From Cytobacillus stercorigallinarum (lineage in GTDB: Bacteria; Bacillota; Bacilli; Bacillales; Cytobacillaceae), in NCBI RefSeq assembly GCF_014836495.1, contig NZ_JACSQT010000004.1, forward strand, positions 228,211 through 292,210: 64,000 bases of DNA, given 5' to 3'. Below are positions 28,326-39,700 of the stretch, piece by piece. The first letter of the stretch is position 1. Every line of letters starts with the position of its first letter. Under the pieces are notes generated by a model. That model was not told the origin of the DNA. It saw only the letters and a list, made by a program, of their open reading frames with translations, and made no database searches. A program made the translations under genes and the position numbers.

Positions 28326-28533
28326 ACCATCTAAAAAGGCAGTTGAATGAAGCATTTCAGTTAATGCAAGCAAAGCCCTCTTTGAGTAAATAATTTTGTT
28401 TTTACCGTCAAGGGCGATCTTTTTCTCAAGGTTGATAATTGCTACCTAGATATACAAAAAATGCAACCATTCTAGAGCCATCTAAGAACTATCCATTAGA
28501 CATGCTCATTAAGAATGATTGTAAATGCACAAA

Positions 28534-28558
28534 AAGGAATCGGGATGACCGACTCCTT
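28534..28558 (-). terminator. Terminator of the BREX operon
   Basis: Stem AAGGAATCGG / CCGACTCCTT (one mismatch) with loop GATGA, then on the minus strand a T-run. It lies 20 bp after the brxL stop. Confidence 0.8.
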
Positions 28559-28576
28559 CTTATATAATTACTCTAT

Positions 28577-30634
28577 TCAGCTAACTCCTAAAGCCTTAAA
28601 CACAGCATCTATTGGATCAGAATAAAACACTGGTTGCACTTTTACTAATAGATCTGGCGGGACTGTCTGCAAGTCCATAACTGACGCTGCAGGTATTAAT
28701 ACTTTTTTGGCACCTGCATCTACGCATACTTGTAAAGTGTTTGCGAATTCCTCCACTTTGGAAATAGTGCCACCGACAGTCATATTGCCTATGACGACCA
28801 AACTCTCTTGTGTTGGCTTTCCTAGTGCACCAGAGCAAAGGCCAATTAATTCAGCAACGGCCAGTTCATCAGTTAAGCCAATACCTTGTAAATCACTTAT
28901 GTGCATGAGATAGTCTTTTGTTTTGGTGCTAATGGTATTACTAATGCTTTTGCTATTAGCCGTAAAGAAACGAAAAGCTGTGTCTAGGCTTTCTTTTGCT
29001 TCACGGTTAGAACCAACACCTGATTTATCAAATTTACCTGTTCCACTAACAACTTGATTTTCGAGCTTATATATACCAATCATGCCAGAATGACCATGTC
29101 CAGCAACATAAACATGCCCCGGCTTACCCATACCTTCTGGTATTAATTTGCCTCCACCTTGCTCTGGAACTGACACATAATGTTCTTCAAGTGTTTCCTT
29201 ATCAATATAAGAGAACATTACGTCATAAAACTCCATACCGCCAATTTTCTTCAACTGTTCTTTAACCCTGCGGCGACCTTCAAGAGCGTATTCCAATACC
29301 TCGCTGACTTCTTCCTTTGTAAATTTGCCGTGAGGATAAAGGAGCTTTAACATACCAGAAACCGTTTTTCGGATTGCATTTGTATCACGTTGGTTTAGAT
29401 TGTTTCCAAGTTTGAAATAGCGATCAATCGCATCACTGAAAGTCCGCTTCCGCATTTCACGGAAAAACTCTGCAATGTAATCCACTATAAAGCCATATTT
29501 TTCGGTAATAAGATCTGGACGCATCTTTGGAATTTCCCAACCAGGCAGATAATAGTGCATCCGATCAAAGAATGCCGAATCATTTGCCATCTCTTCTGGG
29601 AATGGTGCAAACAAGTGTGATGTTTTAATTAAAGTGTCCACACTTTGATTGATATTACCGACAAATACCATAGCAGCAGAGGCATTCTTCTCTTCTTTGC
29701 CTCTAGCAAAAGAACCCGATGCCATGTAGTCCTTCATGATTTGAATGCCATCTTTATCTTTAAAGCGAATACCAGCTACCTCGTCAAAAGTAACACAGTC
29801 CCACATCCCTACAAGTCCTACTTTTCTCGTAGACATATTATAGAAAAGATTTGCTACGGTTGTTTGTCCACCCGAAACGAGAATCGAATTCGGTGATAGT
29901 TCCTTATAGACATGCGATTTCCCGGTACCACGTGGGCCGAGTTCACACATATTGTAGTTGTTTTCTACAAGGGGAACCAAACGTAGCAACAAATGCCACT
30001 TCACCCGCTCTTCTAATTGTGTGGGTTCCATTCCTATAGAGCGTATTAATACATCAATCCATTCGTCTTTTGTAAAGCCCTTTCTCCCTTCAAATACCTC
30101 ATCTATGTCCATATTTGGCATTTGAATCGGCTGTAAGCTACTAACATTAAAAGGATTAGAATTACGTACCTCTTCGTCATAAAAATAATCAATTTTGACC
30201 ATGCACCAAATGCCGCCAACAAGGAGCTTATCAAACTCTTTTACATACATGGATGAAATGGGAACACCTTTTAATCCAAGGTTGGAGAACTCAGCTTCGT
30301 AAGTATCAATCTTCGGATTTAACGCCACTGTTACCTTATCTATAACAGAGTATTGACCATATTCTCGTATACGTGATTTAATCTTCTCTGCCTCATCAGG
30401 ACGAACGAAATTTTCGGAAAGAATCTTCTTCACTCGCTCTAGCCCTTCACGAATACTGTCCTCATCATCAGTTGCAGCATACATTCCGAGTAAATACTCG
30501 AGTACGTAAATAGGGACGTTCGCTCCTTCTTTAATAAGATTGGTTAAATCTTTGCGTACAACTCTTCCGGCAAAAACGTCATTCAGTTTTTTATCTAAAT
30601 CAACAGTTAATCCTTCATTCATATTTTCTTCCAC
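28577..30634 (-). CDS. brxL: BREX protein BrxL (Lon-like AAA+)
   Basis: 685-residue BrxL, the last gene of a type 1 BREX operon. It has an AAA+ core with Walker A GPRGTGKS (about residue 240) and a C-terminal Lon-related domain (SLVVIGNMTVGGTISKVEEF). BREX uses PglX methylation to mark self DNA and blocks phage replication; BrxL forms DNA-binding ring assemblies and is required for restriction but not for methylation in studied systems. Full length, no frameshift. Confidence 0.93.
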   Translation of the reverse strand: MEENMNEGLTVDLDKKLNDVFAGRVVRKDLTNLIKEGANVPIYVLEYLLGMYAATDDEDSIREGLERVKKILSENFVRPDEAEKIKSRIREYGQYSVIDKVTVALNPKIDTYEAEFSNLGLKGVPISSMYVKEFDKLLVGGIWCMVKIDYFYDEEVRNSNPFNVSSLQPIQMPNMDIDEVFEGRKGFTKDEWIDVLIRSIGMEPTQLEERVKWHLLLRLVPLVENNYNMCELGPRGTGKSHVYKELSPNSILVSGGQTTVANLFYNMSTRKVGLVGMWDCVTFDEVAGIRFKDKDGIQIMKDYMASGSFARGKEEKNASAAMVFVGNINQSVDTLIKTSHLFAPFPEEMANDSAFFDRMHYYLPGWEIPKMRPDLITEKYGFIVDYIAEFFREMRKRTFSDAIDRYFKLGNNLNQRDTNAIRKTVSGMLKLLYPHGKFTKEEVSEVLEYALEGRRRVKEQLKKIGGMEFYDVMFSYIDKETLEEHYVSVPEQGGGKLIPEGMGKPGHVYVAGHGHSGMIGIYKLENQVVSGTGKFDKSGVGSNREAKESLDTAFRFFTANSKSISNTISTKTKDYLMHISDLQGIGLTDELAVAELIGLCSGALGKPTQESLVVIGNMTVGGTISKVEEFANTLQVCVDAGAKKVLIPAASVMDLQTVPPDLLVKVQPVFYSDPIDAVFKALGVS

Positions 30635-30652
30635 TCACGGTCCCCCTCCCTC

Positions 30653-33220
30653 TTAAAAGTCGAAATCACTGATAATACCCAGGTTGATGTTAAACGGTAT
30701 TTTCTCCACTACAACACTTGTCTCTGTATCCCTAATAGTTAGGTAATACGTTTTATTTCGATCATAAGGAATGTTCTTCAATACAAACCTTATTTTGAAA
30801 GTACGATCAGCAGGATTATCAAATGGGCGATCTCCTATAATTGTTTCCTCGTTAGATATTACGCTTCCTTCCTCATCAGCCATATAGATGACTACAGTTC
30901 GAGGAGTTGTTTTGTCCTCCACCTTTTCGTTTTGGAAAAACTCAAGATTAAAAATGCTATTGGTTATCTTACGAGTAGTATTCGTAAGTTTAATATCTAC
31001 TTTTTTAATGGCCTTAGCACCTTTTTGCCCAGTACGTTTGTTTTTAAAAGTTAATAGTGGGACGACAATCTCTTGTAGACTTGCACCACCATGAACAAAA
31101 TTAATACCTGATCCTTGCATCTTGTATCTGAGAGTTGCCTTTGGAAAATACGCTATTAATTGATGCTCATTTTTTATAACAGATGACAGATTGATAGCCA
31201 ATTGTCCTGATAGTTCACGCTGCTCATTTGACAGTATATAGCGACGTTTAACTTCAATACTACTACCTGCATCTTGTCCAATCTTATCACTTTCTTCTAA
31301 TTCATCCCTTTGGTATAAGAAACCGTGATCAGCCGTAATATACACATTCGTTCCGCTTAAATCATCCCGAATTATTTTAACTAAGTCATACAATTGATTT
31401 AATGAAGTTTCTACTGCATTAAATGTATAGACTTCTGTTGATGCCTTATCTCCCATTGCATCAATCGTATCGTGATAGATGTATATGAGCTTTTTACCCT
31501 TAAAGGTTTCTCTTCGCCCCGCTTTATTCATCGCTAGTACATCTTGAAAATGAACAGCAATGCTTTCAGCCACTTTAGATTCAAGAATCTTTTTCCGATT
31601 TTCCAAACCAGAGGAATCTTTTCCATCAACAAATACCCTTGCATTTGTATCTATGTCTATTTCTTTGTGTGGTAGGAGTGAAGGCATCCCTAGTTTTGTA
31701 ATAGAAGGCACTACTCCAAGTAATGTTTCCACATCACAAACACCCATTGTCTCGGTATTAAGACGATCGGCCAGCTCAACACCTATTTCATATCGCATCG
31801 CATCTGAAACAATAACAAAAACTCGTTCCCCATTTCTAACTTTAGAGTCAATGAATGAAGAATAAAAGTCTTGCTGATTTTTGATACCGGGTAATGACCA
31901 GTCCTGTGTCATTTCAGACTCCACCGCTTGGGACCAATGGGAACTCAACTCACCCATATACCAGTTCGTATATAGATTTTCTACCAGCATTTTTAACTTT
32001 TTCAATAAATCATGATTACTTTCCTCATCATAAGCCACATAAAACTTTCGGTAGTATGTATCCATTAAATGATAGTCATTTACATATGCCTGATACAAAT
32101 CAATAGCCCGTCCCTGCGGTATCCCTTGGCGATGTTCTTTATAAAACTCATGAATTTTAACAGTATAATAAAGTGCCTCATACACGGAAGCAAATTTTTC
32201 ATAGTAATGCTTAGCTCTTCTCAATTTAATGAGTTTCGTGTATTCTTCATAATCCTCAAGCTGTGTAACCAATCCATTCGCTATGTAAATAATGATTGCT
32301 CGATCGAGATATGGGAAAGTATCCGCCTGTTTGAATACTTCAATTGGCAAATTATTGATTATGTTCGAAAGGTGGATTTCCTGCTCAGCCATTTCAGCAT
32401 ATTCATCGAATACCATATAGTCAGTCTTATGGTGCATCCAATGGTCAATAAACACAACAGCATTTGTTTTATTTCGATTGGATATAAAATCACTAAGTTC
32501 ATTTAGATTTTCTTCTCCAACCGATTGACTGAATGCAGTTATTGCTAGATGGATGAACAAAGTTTTTAGACTCTTCTTCTCCCGTTCATAACCGTAGTGA
32601 TTAGAAACGTAATTCCAAAACACACCAATATCAAAAAACTTTTCCATAAGGGATAAGTATTTATTCTCATTGTCCTCCAGAGTGTCCATTAATACAGCCT
32701 TTAAAACTTCTTCAAAATCTGGAGTTTTAACGTTGCATAAGACACTCATAATAGAAAGTTCAATGATTTGCTCTGAATAGGTTTCTATATTTAATGCTGA
32801 AAACTTTCTAAAACGGTCCTTATTATTAAAGAAACGTTCATACTTTTTGATTACTGCACGAAGTGATGGGTCTATATTCAATTCACTTAATATAAGTGAA
32901 ATTCGATCTGCATAGAATGTTTTCGAATAAAAAACAGTATCTGCTAACCAGTTGTCTTCCACACCTAACTCCATATTTGTATAAATCAGGTAAGGAGATG
33001 TAGGATCTTCTTCTTCGAGCAAATATTTCGTCTGAAACTGGTTAGAATCCGTTAGCGTATGAACTTTTACTTTATCAACTGTAAGATGTTCAATATCCTC
33101 AGCAAACTCATTATCTTTATCCACCCAGAACACAATTTTCCGTTGTTCCCCATCTTTTAATGGTTCATTGAATATATCTGATAACGCAGCCTCAATTTGA
33201 TTTATGTTCATTCCCTTCAC
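30653..33220 (-). CDS. pglZ: BREX protein PglZ (BrxZ)
   Basis: 855-residue PglZ with the alkaline-phosphatase-superfamily core: VSDAMRYEIGVEL near residue 475, TADHGFLY near 645, and metal-binding Asp/His residues. Essential in BREX; recent work on the family describes nuclease activity. Frame starts at GTG 33220; the ATG at 33211 behind AGGTGAAGGGA is the better start. It follows pglX by about 70 bp. Confidence 0.92.
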   Translation of the reverse strand: MKGMNINQIEAALSDIFNEPLKDGEQRKIVFWVDKDNEFAEDIEHLTVDKVKVHTLTDSNQFQTKYLLEEEDPTSPYLIYTNMELGVEDNWLADTVFYSKTFYADRISLILSELNIDPSLRAVIKKYERFFNNKDRFRKFSALNIETYSEQIIELSIMSVLCNVKTPDFEEVLKAVLMDTLEDNENKYLSLMEKFFDIGVFWNYVSNHYGYEREKKSLKTLFIHLAITAFSQSVGEENLNELSDFISNRNKTNAVVFIDHWMHHKTDYMVFDEYAEMAEQEIHLSNIINNLPIEVFKQADTFPYLDRAIIIYIANGLVTQLEDYEEYTKLIKLRRAKHYYEKFASVYEALYYTVKIHEFYKEHRQGIPQGRAIDLYQAYVNDYHLMDTYYRKFYVAYDEESNHDLLKKLKMLVENLYTNWYMGELSSHWSQAVESEMTQDWSLPGIKNQQDFYSSFIDSKVRNGERVFVIVSDAMRYEIGVELADRLNTETMGVCDVETLLGVVPSITKLGMPSLLPHKEIDIDTNARVFVDGKDSSGLENRKKILESKVAESIAVHFQDVLAMNKAGRRETFKGKKLIYIYHDTIDAMGDKASTEVYTFNAVETSLNQLYDLVKIIRDDLSGTNVYITADHGFLYQRDELEESDKIGQDAGSSIEVKRRYILSNEQRELSGQLAINLSSVIKNEHQLIAYFPKATLRYKMQGSGINFVHGGASLQEIVVPLLTFKNKRTGQKGAKAIKKVDIKLTNTTRKITNSIFNLEFFQNEKVEDKTTPRTVVIYMADEEGSVISNEETIIGDRPFDNPADRTFKIRFVLKNIPYDRNKTYYLTIRDTETSVVVEKIPFNINLGIISDFDF

Positions 33221-33289
33221 CTACCTTCTATTATTATTATAGTGCAAAGATACATCAGCAAAACACCGATGTATCTCCGTTAGAGTTAA

Positions 33290-36200
33290 TTAAATTTTTG
33301 CGACGAGACCTTTAAATATTTCATAATTCGCTATAACTCCATCATCTAAATCCATTTCTATCTGCATATCTGCCATATGATGTAATTTTTCATCATATTC
33401 TTTTAACTCCTCAATCTTCTTATCCAATAGCTTTAACTCTTTTTTAGCATTACTAATTTCTTTTGCAGTCGAGTCTCCTTCAATCACATTTATATGGTTT
33501 TTTCTTTCAGCTTCCAGTCTTATCTGGTATTCATGCAGATAATCAGTTCTCATTCTTGATAGAGTTGTTTTATCATAACGGTGAATATAGACTAAACTGT
33601 TAAATGCTTTCTGTTTTCCTGAAGAAAAAAGCCAGTATATCGGGGTTCTTCTTCCTCTTGTATTGAATATGCCTATATGGTCATTATAGAACTCTGTAGT
33701 AAAATACTTCCCAAGTCTCTCTTTAGGTGTTTCCCTTTCCGTTCTTCCTAAAGCGTTTGTAATAAAATCTAAGTTTTCATTTAGATTACTTTCACCAAAA
33801 GTAACCCTAACAAATTCCACAAAACGTGTAACTATATCATTGTCAAAATGATTATCTTGGAATACCGGCACAATTCCATCATTGCTTACAGGGAAACTTT
33901 TATATTTACTAAGATCAAACTGTCCACCAGCATACACTACTCCAGGAATATCAATTGAATAACGGCCTAAAATACAACCTACAGCATACGATATGAAATT
34001 TCTAATATCCCTTTCCAAATCGGGCGTATGAAGAATTATGTCCTCATCATCCACATCTGGAGTGAAATCCTCACTTAAATTATAAATATCAATAAATAGC
34101 TTATTCAACGATTCCTCATTTTCCTTCAATTGGAGAAAATCTTGTTTTTTGACAGCTTTCCATTCATCAAAAGAATCCTTTATTAATCCTGTTTCAGTTT
34201 TATATTTAAGCAAAGGTGAGACCTCAAAGTCGATAGAGTTTTCAAATTCATCCCAATCCTTTTTGGCTATTTTGATTGAATTCTTTGCCAAGCTAACTAT
34301 TCTACTTTTAAGATCCTTGTCCTCTGTAGGAATAAAAGGAATATATTTTATGTCGTTAACTTGCGTATTAGGAGTAGGGTTAAAAATACTAATAACAGTT
34401 GAAGCTATTTTCGTATTCAATAGTGCCAGAATATAATATTGCAATTCCTCATCATTTACATGTAGGGTAGGTCCACCTTTATCATAAATAACATTACTAA
34501 CCCACCTGACAGTAAAACCTCTCAATGATACACCATTATACGTAATGCCTTCCCTATGCCAGTATTGTTTATCTAATAAATTTGAAGTTGGATTATTTTT
34601 ATAAAATGCTCTACCAGCTTCTGACCAATCCACTACAAGTTCTATATTTCCAAACCACTTTCTGTAATCTCCACCTTTTGAATATAAACTCCATCTTTTT
34701 TCCTTTATTTTTTGGAGCTCCACTTCCCAAAAGTTCCTTAAATACTTTTTGTTATTTCCAGTTATGTTCTGGGAACCCGAAATTTCAATCACATTATCCA
34801 ATATTTCACTTTCAATAAATAGTCTTCTAAATCTTTTTGAAATCCAATAAGCAAACCTTTTTCCGGGAATCTCCACAAATACCTTGTCGCTAACAGTATA
34901 TCTATAGCTTACATTGGAATTTTGAATAGCTTCCTTCACCTTAATTTCTTGAATATTTATGCCTTTAAAATCATGTAATCTTATATATTCCCCAGGCACA
35001 TTCACACTATAATTTCTTAGGGTAAAAGTACAAACTGGAACTGCAGCAGTCTCAAAGGCATTTGGTTCTAATTGAATCAATGAACTAATGGTTCTATCTC
35101 TAATCAAGTCAGTTCTTAATATTTCATAGTTTTTTATAAACATCCAAGCATAAGGAGTAACTAATCCAATTTGACCATAATCTTCAGTACAACTTTGAAC
35201 AAATTTAATAAAGACACTGAACAAATCTGTTCCATAATTAGGGTAATTTTCATCAATAAATTTCTTCAATTTTTCATTAAGGAATTTATATCCAATGTAA
35301 GGCGGATTTGTAATGGTACAAGAATATTTTTGATATAACAATTTCGCTTGCTTTATCAAATTTGGTAACAATAATAATGCTTTTTCTCTCATTCCTTCTT
35401 CAAAGAGATCACTTGCTGGATTGTTTTGAATAAATGTTAACCTTTCGTATAGAAAGTCTTGCGGAAAATGGTCTACATTTACTAAGGAACCAATCGTTTT
35501 ACCATCTATAAACTGTTTAATAAATTCTTTGGTATCATCATATTTCTTTCCAATATTTTCTCCAGCAATATAAGCAATGTCTTCATTCGTTAAAATATTG
35601 GTTTCTTGAATTGAAGCCAAATTTAGTATTAAACCATCTCTTTCAATACTTCTTAAAAATCGTCTATTATATTGCAATGCTTTCATTACAACAGAAAAAC
35701 AGGCAAGTTGATAAGCCCTATCATCTATATCCAATCCATATAGATTATTCTCAATAATTAACCTCGGTATTTCTCTTTCAATATATCCACTTTTACTGTA
35801 TATTTCATAAAATACATCAAACATGTATACAAGAATATGGCCACTCCCCATGGATGGATCAAAACATTTGATTTCTTCTACTTTTAATTCTTTATTGATG
35901 AAAGGAGCCAAGTTATCATCAACATCTAGTCCTGGATTAGCGTTTTCCAGATAGAATTCCCAATTCTCTAACAGATCCCTATGTTCAGGGTGAGATTCAA
36001 TCCAATAACGACCTAATGAATTTTGAACCATATAACGTACTATCCAGTTAGGTGTAAAAAGCTGGGTTGCAAAAGGTATTTCCTCGGTTTTATATTTCTT
36101 CTTCGCCTTAATTACCCTATCTTTCTCCTCTGCGATATAATATTGATACAACCAACCAATGACTTCAACCTTGGACCAATTATCTTCCGGTATAATTTCT

Positions 36201-36784
36201 GTATTCGTCATCTGCCTAACGAAAGAATCGGTTGCAAGCAAACCTTCTGGAAATAGAATTTCTGTATAGTCATCAATTGTTTCAAACATGAAAGGCATGT
36301 ATCGGTTCAAGTCATTGCAATGCTTGATAATAAGATATTTGAATAGCTCCTCTGAGTTATTATTTATTTTTAGCTCATAGATATATTCCTTGTCCAAATC
36401 TAATTCTAACGATAGTGCTTCTTTCATCATATCTGGCTCGGTACTATCAACATTGGTAGAAGAAAGTACCCTTACTTTCGTTGGTAAGTAGTCATTTACC
36501 TCCATAAAGCGTAAGGCAGTGAAACGGTTAAACCAAGTATAAGCAACTTCCTCCATTACTCGCTTGAACCCAATTTGACCAATGCGATCAATCAACTTAT
36601 CTCTTTGAATCTTTTCTTCCTTTGAAAGCTGTCTGCCATCAATAAAGATGGCATCTGAGCTTTCAATGTCTACTTTTTTTATGTTATCTTCTGTAATTCC
36701 TATCTTCATTGCTCTTGCTTCGACCTTTTTCAACAGCTCTCTTCGTGCATTCGTAGCAAAAGTCTTGAGTGCAGTTTTATTCAT
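33290..36784 (-). CDS. pglX: BREX adenine-specific DNA methyltransferase PglX (BrxX)
   Basis: 1164-residue N6-adenine methyltransferase that marks host DNA at a non-palindromic site. AdoMet-binding motif FDPSMGSGHILVYMFD and catalytic motif NPPYIGYK are intact. The ATG at 36784 gives the usual MNKTALK start; a GTG nine bases upstream (36793) is an alternative. The C-terminal region sets sequence specificity and differs among systems. No phase-variable homopolymer or frameshift was noticed. Confidence 0.94.
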   Translation of the reverse strand: MNKTALKTFATNARRELLKKVEARAMKIGITEDNIKKVDIESSDAIFIDGRQLSKEEKIQRDKLIDRIGQIGFKRVMEEVAYTWFNRFTALRFMEVNDYLPTKVRVLSSTNVDSTEPDMMKEALSLELDLDKEYIYELKINNNSEELFKYLIIKHCNDLNRYMPFMFETIDDYTEILFPEGLLATDSFVRQMTNTEIIPEDNWSKVEVIGWLYQYYIAEEKDRVIKAKKKYKTEEIPFATQLFTPNWIVRYMVQNSLGRYWIESHPEHRDLLENWEFYLENANPGLDVDDNLAPFINKELKVEEIKCFDPSMGSGHILVYMFDVFYEIYSKSGYIEREIPRLIIENNLYGLDIDDRAYQLACFSVVMKALQYNRRFLRSIERDGLILNLASIQETNILTNEDIAYIAGENIGKKYDDTKEFIKQFIDGKTIGSLVNVDHFPQDFLYERLTFIQNNPASDLFEEGMREKALLLLPNLIKQAKLLYQKYSCTITNPPYIGYKFLNEKLKKFIDENYPNYGTDLFSVFIKFVQSCTEDYGQIGLVTPYAWMFIKNYEILRTDLIRDRTISSLIQLEPNAFETAAVPVCTFTLRNYSVNVPGEYIRLHDFKGINIQEIKVKEAIQNSNVSYRYTVSDKVFVEIPGKRFAYWISKRFRRLFIESEILDNVIEISGSQNITGNNKKYLRNFWEVELQKIKEKRWSLYSKGGDYRKWFGNIELVVDWSEAGRAFYKNNPTSNLLDKQYWHREGITYNGVSLRGFTVRWVSNVIYDKGGPTLHVNDEELQYYILALLNTKIASTVISIFNPTPNTQVNDIKYIPFIPTEDKDLKSRIVSLAKNSIKIAKKDWDEFENSIDFEVSPLLKYKTETGLIKDSFDEWKAVKKQDFLQLKENEESLNKLFIDIYNLSEDFTPDVDDEDIILHTPDLERDIRNFISYAVGCILGRYSIDIPGVVYAGGQFDLSKYKSFPVSNDGIVPVFQDNHFDNDIVTRFVEFVRVTFGESNLNENLDFITNALGRTERETPKERLGKYFTTEFYNDHIGIFNTRGRRTPIYWLFSSGKQKAFNSLVYIHRYDKTTLSRMRTDYLHEYQIRLEAERKNHINVIEGDSTAKEISNAKKELKLLDKKIEELKEYDEKLHHMADMQIEMDLDDGVIANYEIFKGLVAKI

Positions 36785-36798
36785 CCATTTCACCCCGA

Positions 36799-39700
36799 TT
36801 ACTCAACAAACTCAATTTGTTTATTTTCTTTAATAATCTGTTTTAACTTATTGGATAAAGCATTGATGTACTTATCGACATCATCTTCTGTAGTTAATGT
36901 TTTAACATTAACCAGCTTTGTTACCTTTACTGGTTGCTTTTGAATGGTCGGCTCAACAGGTGATACAGGAGGATCAACTACTTCACCATCAGGACGTTTT
37001 CTTTGTTCTTCTTCCTTTTTACGTTTCCATTCCTCAATTTCCCGCTCGATATGCCCTTCCATTTTTTCCTTGAAGCTGGTGCTTTGAGAAACTGTTGCAT
37101 CAACTTTATAAATATCTGTATATGTATCTACATTAGCATTTAGTTCTTGATAGTAACGATTTACTCGTTCTTTCGTTTCATTGGATACACCGTATTGTGA
37201 TGTCAATAACGATAAGTAATCACTATCGTCTTTTAACCTTTTATGAGCATTTTCCCTTTTCTCATTTAAAACATTATTGATTTGTTCATCCATTGCATGA
37301 ATAAGCTCTGGAATGTCCTTTATCTTTTTGTAAGGTATGGGATCCTGAAGAATGGACTGGAGCTTATTAATAACTCCTTCTACCTCTACACCCGTCAAAT
37401 AGGATTTACTTTCATCATATTTTCGTATAGCTGCCAATCCATCATCAAAGATTTTCTTCTGATCAGTACCGAAGAAACTTTTGACATAGACAATATCCTC
37501 TTCCCAATCAAGTAAATCATCTTCTAGTTCCTTTAACTTATTGAAAAAAGATACATTGTCTAAGCCATTATGGAACTGCTCAAAGTATTCTAATCCTTTG
37601 TCAAGTAAGCTCATACCAGGATACTTTCTACCCTCATAACGGGCTTTGTACCCCTTGATTTCGTCTATCTGTTTTTCAACAAGTAGTCGAATGTCCTTCA
37701 ATAGTCCATCTTCATCATCAGCTAAATCTGTTTTATTGAAAACATCCTTACAAATACTTTTAGCTGTTTTAATTAGTTTTTCATCAACCTTTACCCTCTT
37801 CAACACAATGGCTTTGTCGGCTTCCTGTGTCTTTGTAAAAATCGTTACAAGAGTATTTACATTGTCTTCAGGCTCCAAGTATTCTGCATTATAACGAATC
37901 CGGATACGTTGTTCTTTTAATAAATGTGCAATCATTCCTGCTATATCAAGCATTTTCCAACCATATGGCTTGTCTCCAAAACGATCAAATAGAATCTTAA
38001 TACGCACCTGTTTTTTCAAATCGTCTTGTAAACTGATAAAATCAGACACTTCCCGCTTTGCCAAGTCATTTGGATTTACTTTCAAAGTTTCTTCAAATGA
38101 CAATTGTTCATCGTTTGAAGCAAGGATTGAAATTAAAGTACGTTCATTATCTAAGTGTTCCTTTACATAACTAAGTTTTGTGTAAACATTATCGACTAAC
38201 ATCGTAAAGGCAGCATTTATCTTCTCACGAACAGTTGCTCCTTTAATTTCTACTTTATCCCCATTGATAAAGAATGCACTATCTTTAATTGCATCCTCCA
38301 AAAGCTCACGAACCCTTCTTCTACGTTCACGAACTTCCGCTTGTTTATTATTTAGGATATTTTGGATGTTTTCAGGAAGTTGCGTAATATTCGTTTTCTT
38401 ACGGAATTCCTCAATACGCAATGCTTCTCCGATTTCCTCGATATAAGCCTCATTACCACCAAGTTTGATGATCATTTCCCCGTTACCCGAAGTCATCATC
38501 ATTAATTCTTGTTCAGACTTCTGGTAATGATCTGATAATGGAGAGAGTATTTGCATACCTATATTGGATGTCTGATTTCCATAGTTTTTCTCATCCATTT
38601 TCTGATTGTAGGTAAATGAGTATTCACTGTTGTAACGGAAACGCTTTTCATCATATAGGTCTTGGAAAATATAGTGTGCTAACTCCCGCTTAACAATGTC
38701 CTCATCAATATTTAGGGACTTGATTTCCCTATTAATGTCTTGTTCGTCATCTGTTAAAAAGATAAAATTATCCCCATTTTTCTGTACCAACGTTTGGGAA
38801 ATTAGCTTACGCAAGGAAACCTTAATTTTCTCTTTAAGCTGCAACTTATCCTCATCAATATGTGTAACCATTAGAGTAGCAATATTATCAAGATTTGCTG
38901 GCAGTTCTTTTACATATTTAATCATGAATAGAACCTTTAATAGATCAATGTTAAAATCATCATCTTTTAGGGCTGGATTTTCATAGGCACCTTCGATAAC
39001 TCTTGAAATGGATGGATTCAAAAATTCCTTTATCGTGTCATAGAAGGCATAAAAAGGTATAAGCGTACCTTCTTCAGCATTCTTATATTGAAGACCAGCT
39101 TCTTTAAATGCTGATAACATTGAGCGTTCCCCTTCAGATAAATGCTTACCAGAAGAGCCATGTTTTCTTACTTGCTCAAAAACGTTTTGTAACAACTTAA
39201 ATTGATAAGGCATGAATGGATAAACATCTGCAAATTCCTGTTCATTGTCAAATCCACGTAAATCCGCTGTGCTTTCTCGGAAACTAATTAAGTTCTTTAA
39301 AATAGCACTTTTTTCAGGATAAAGAACCTTCAATTTGTCATTAGCAAAGTCCTTTTTCAATAGGATACGCTTTTTGATAACTTCATCAACCGAGATGGAT
39401 GATAGAGAGAGTCTTGTATCGAATCGCCCTTGAATACGGGAGAAGTCGTCCCCTTTAACTTTGATAATGCTATCAATACTCTCTTGAGAAGTAACCATAA
39501 TCCAAACCTTACCTTTACAATGGGTTCCAAGATCTTCAGCCACTGTCTGCAAGTTCAACATTAAACTACGGTTATCACCAATGTATTGGCCGATCTCATC
39601 CACGAGGAAAATAAGGTGGAAGTTTTTCCCCTTATTATTGATGTACTCATTTACGTCTTTCGCAAACTTTTCAATACTGATTTCGAAATTATTTACACCA

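Larger units (their letters stand above)
27073..28576. other. 1.5-kb gene-free region, candidate replication origin
   Basis: No credible gene on either strand. It holds six copies of ACGAGTGAAACGAGT or close variants, three in one orientation (27485, 27633, 27776) and three in the other (27891, 28059, 28311), around an AT-rich centre (27720-27890). Two imperfect copies of a segment of about 75 bp follow the last two repeats (CATCAAGGGGGTCTTTTT at 28166; GTCAAGGGCGATCTTTTT at 28407). The BREX terminator closes it. Confidence 0.7.

Noticed and set aside
28707..28913. Antisense open frames in brxL, brxC and pglZ
   Set aside because: Shadow frames with no ribosome site or family, opposite clearly coding BREX genes.
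33290..36784. Phase-variable or broken PglX
   Set aside because: The gene reads through as one frame with intact motifs and no long homopolymer was seen.
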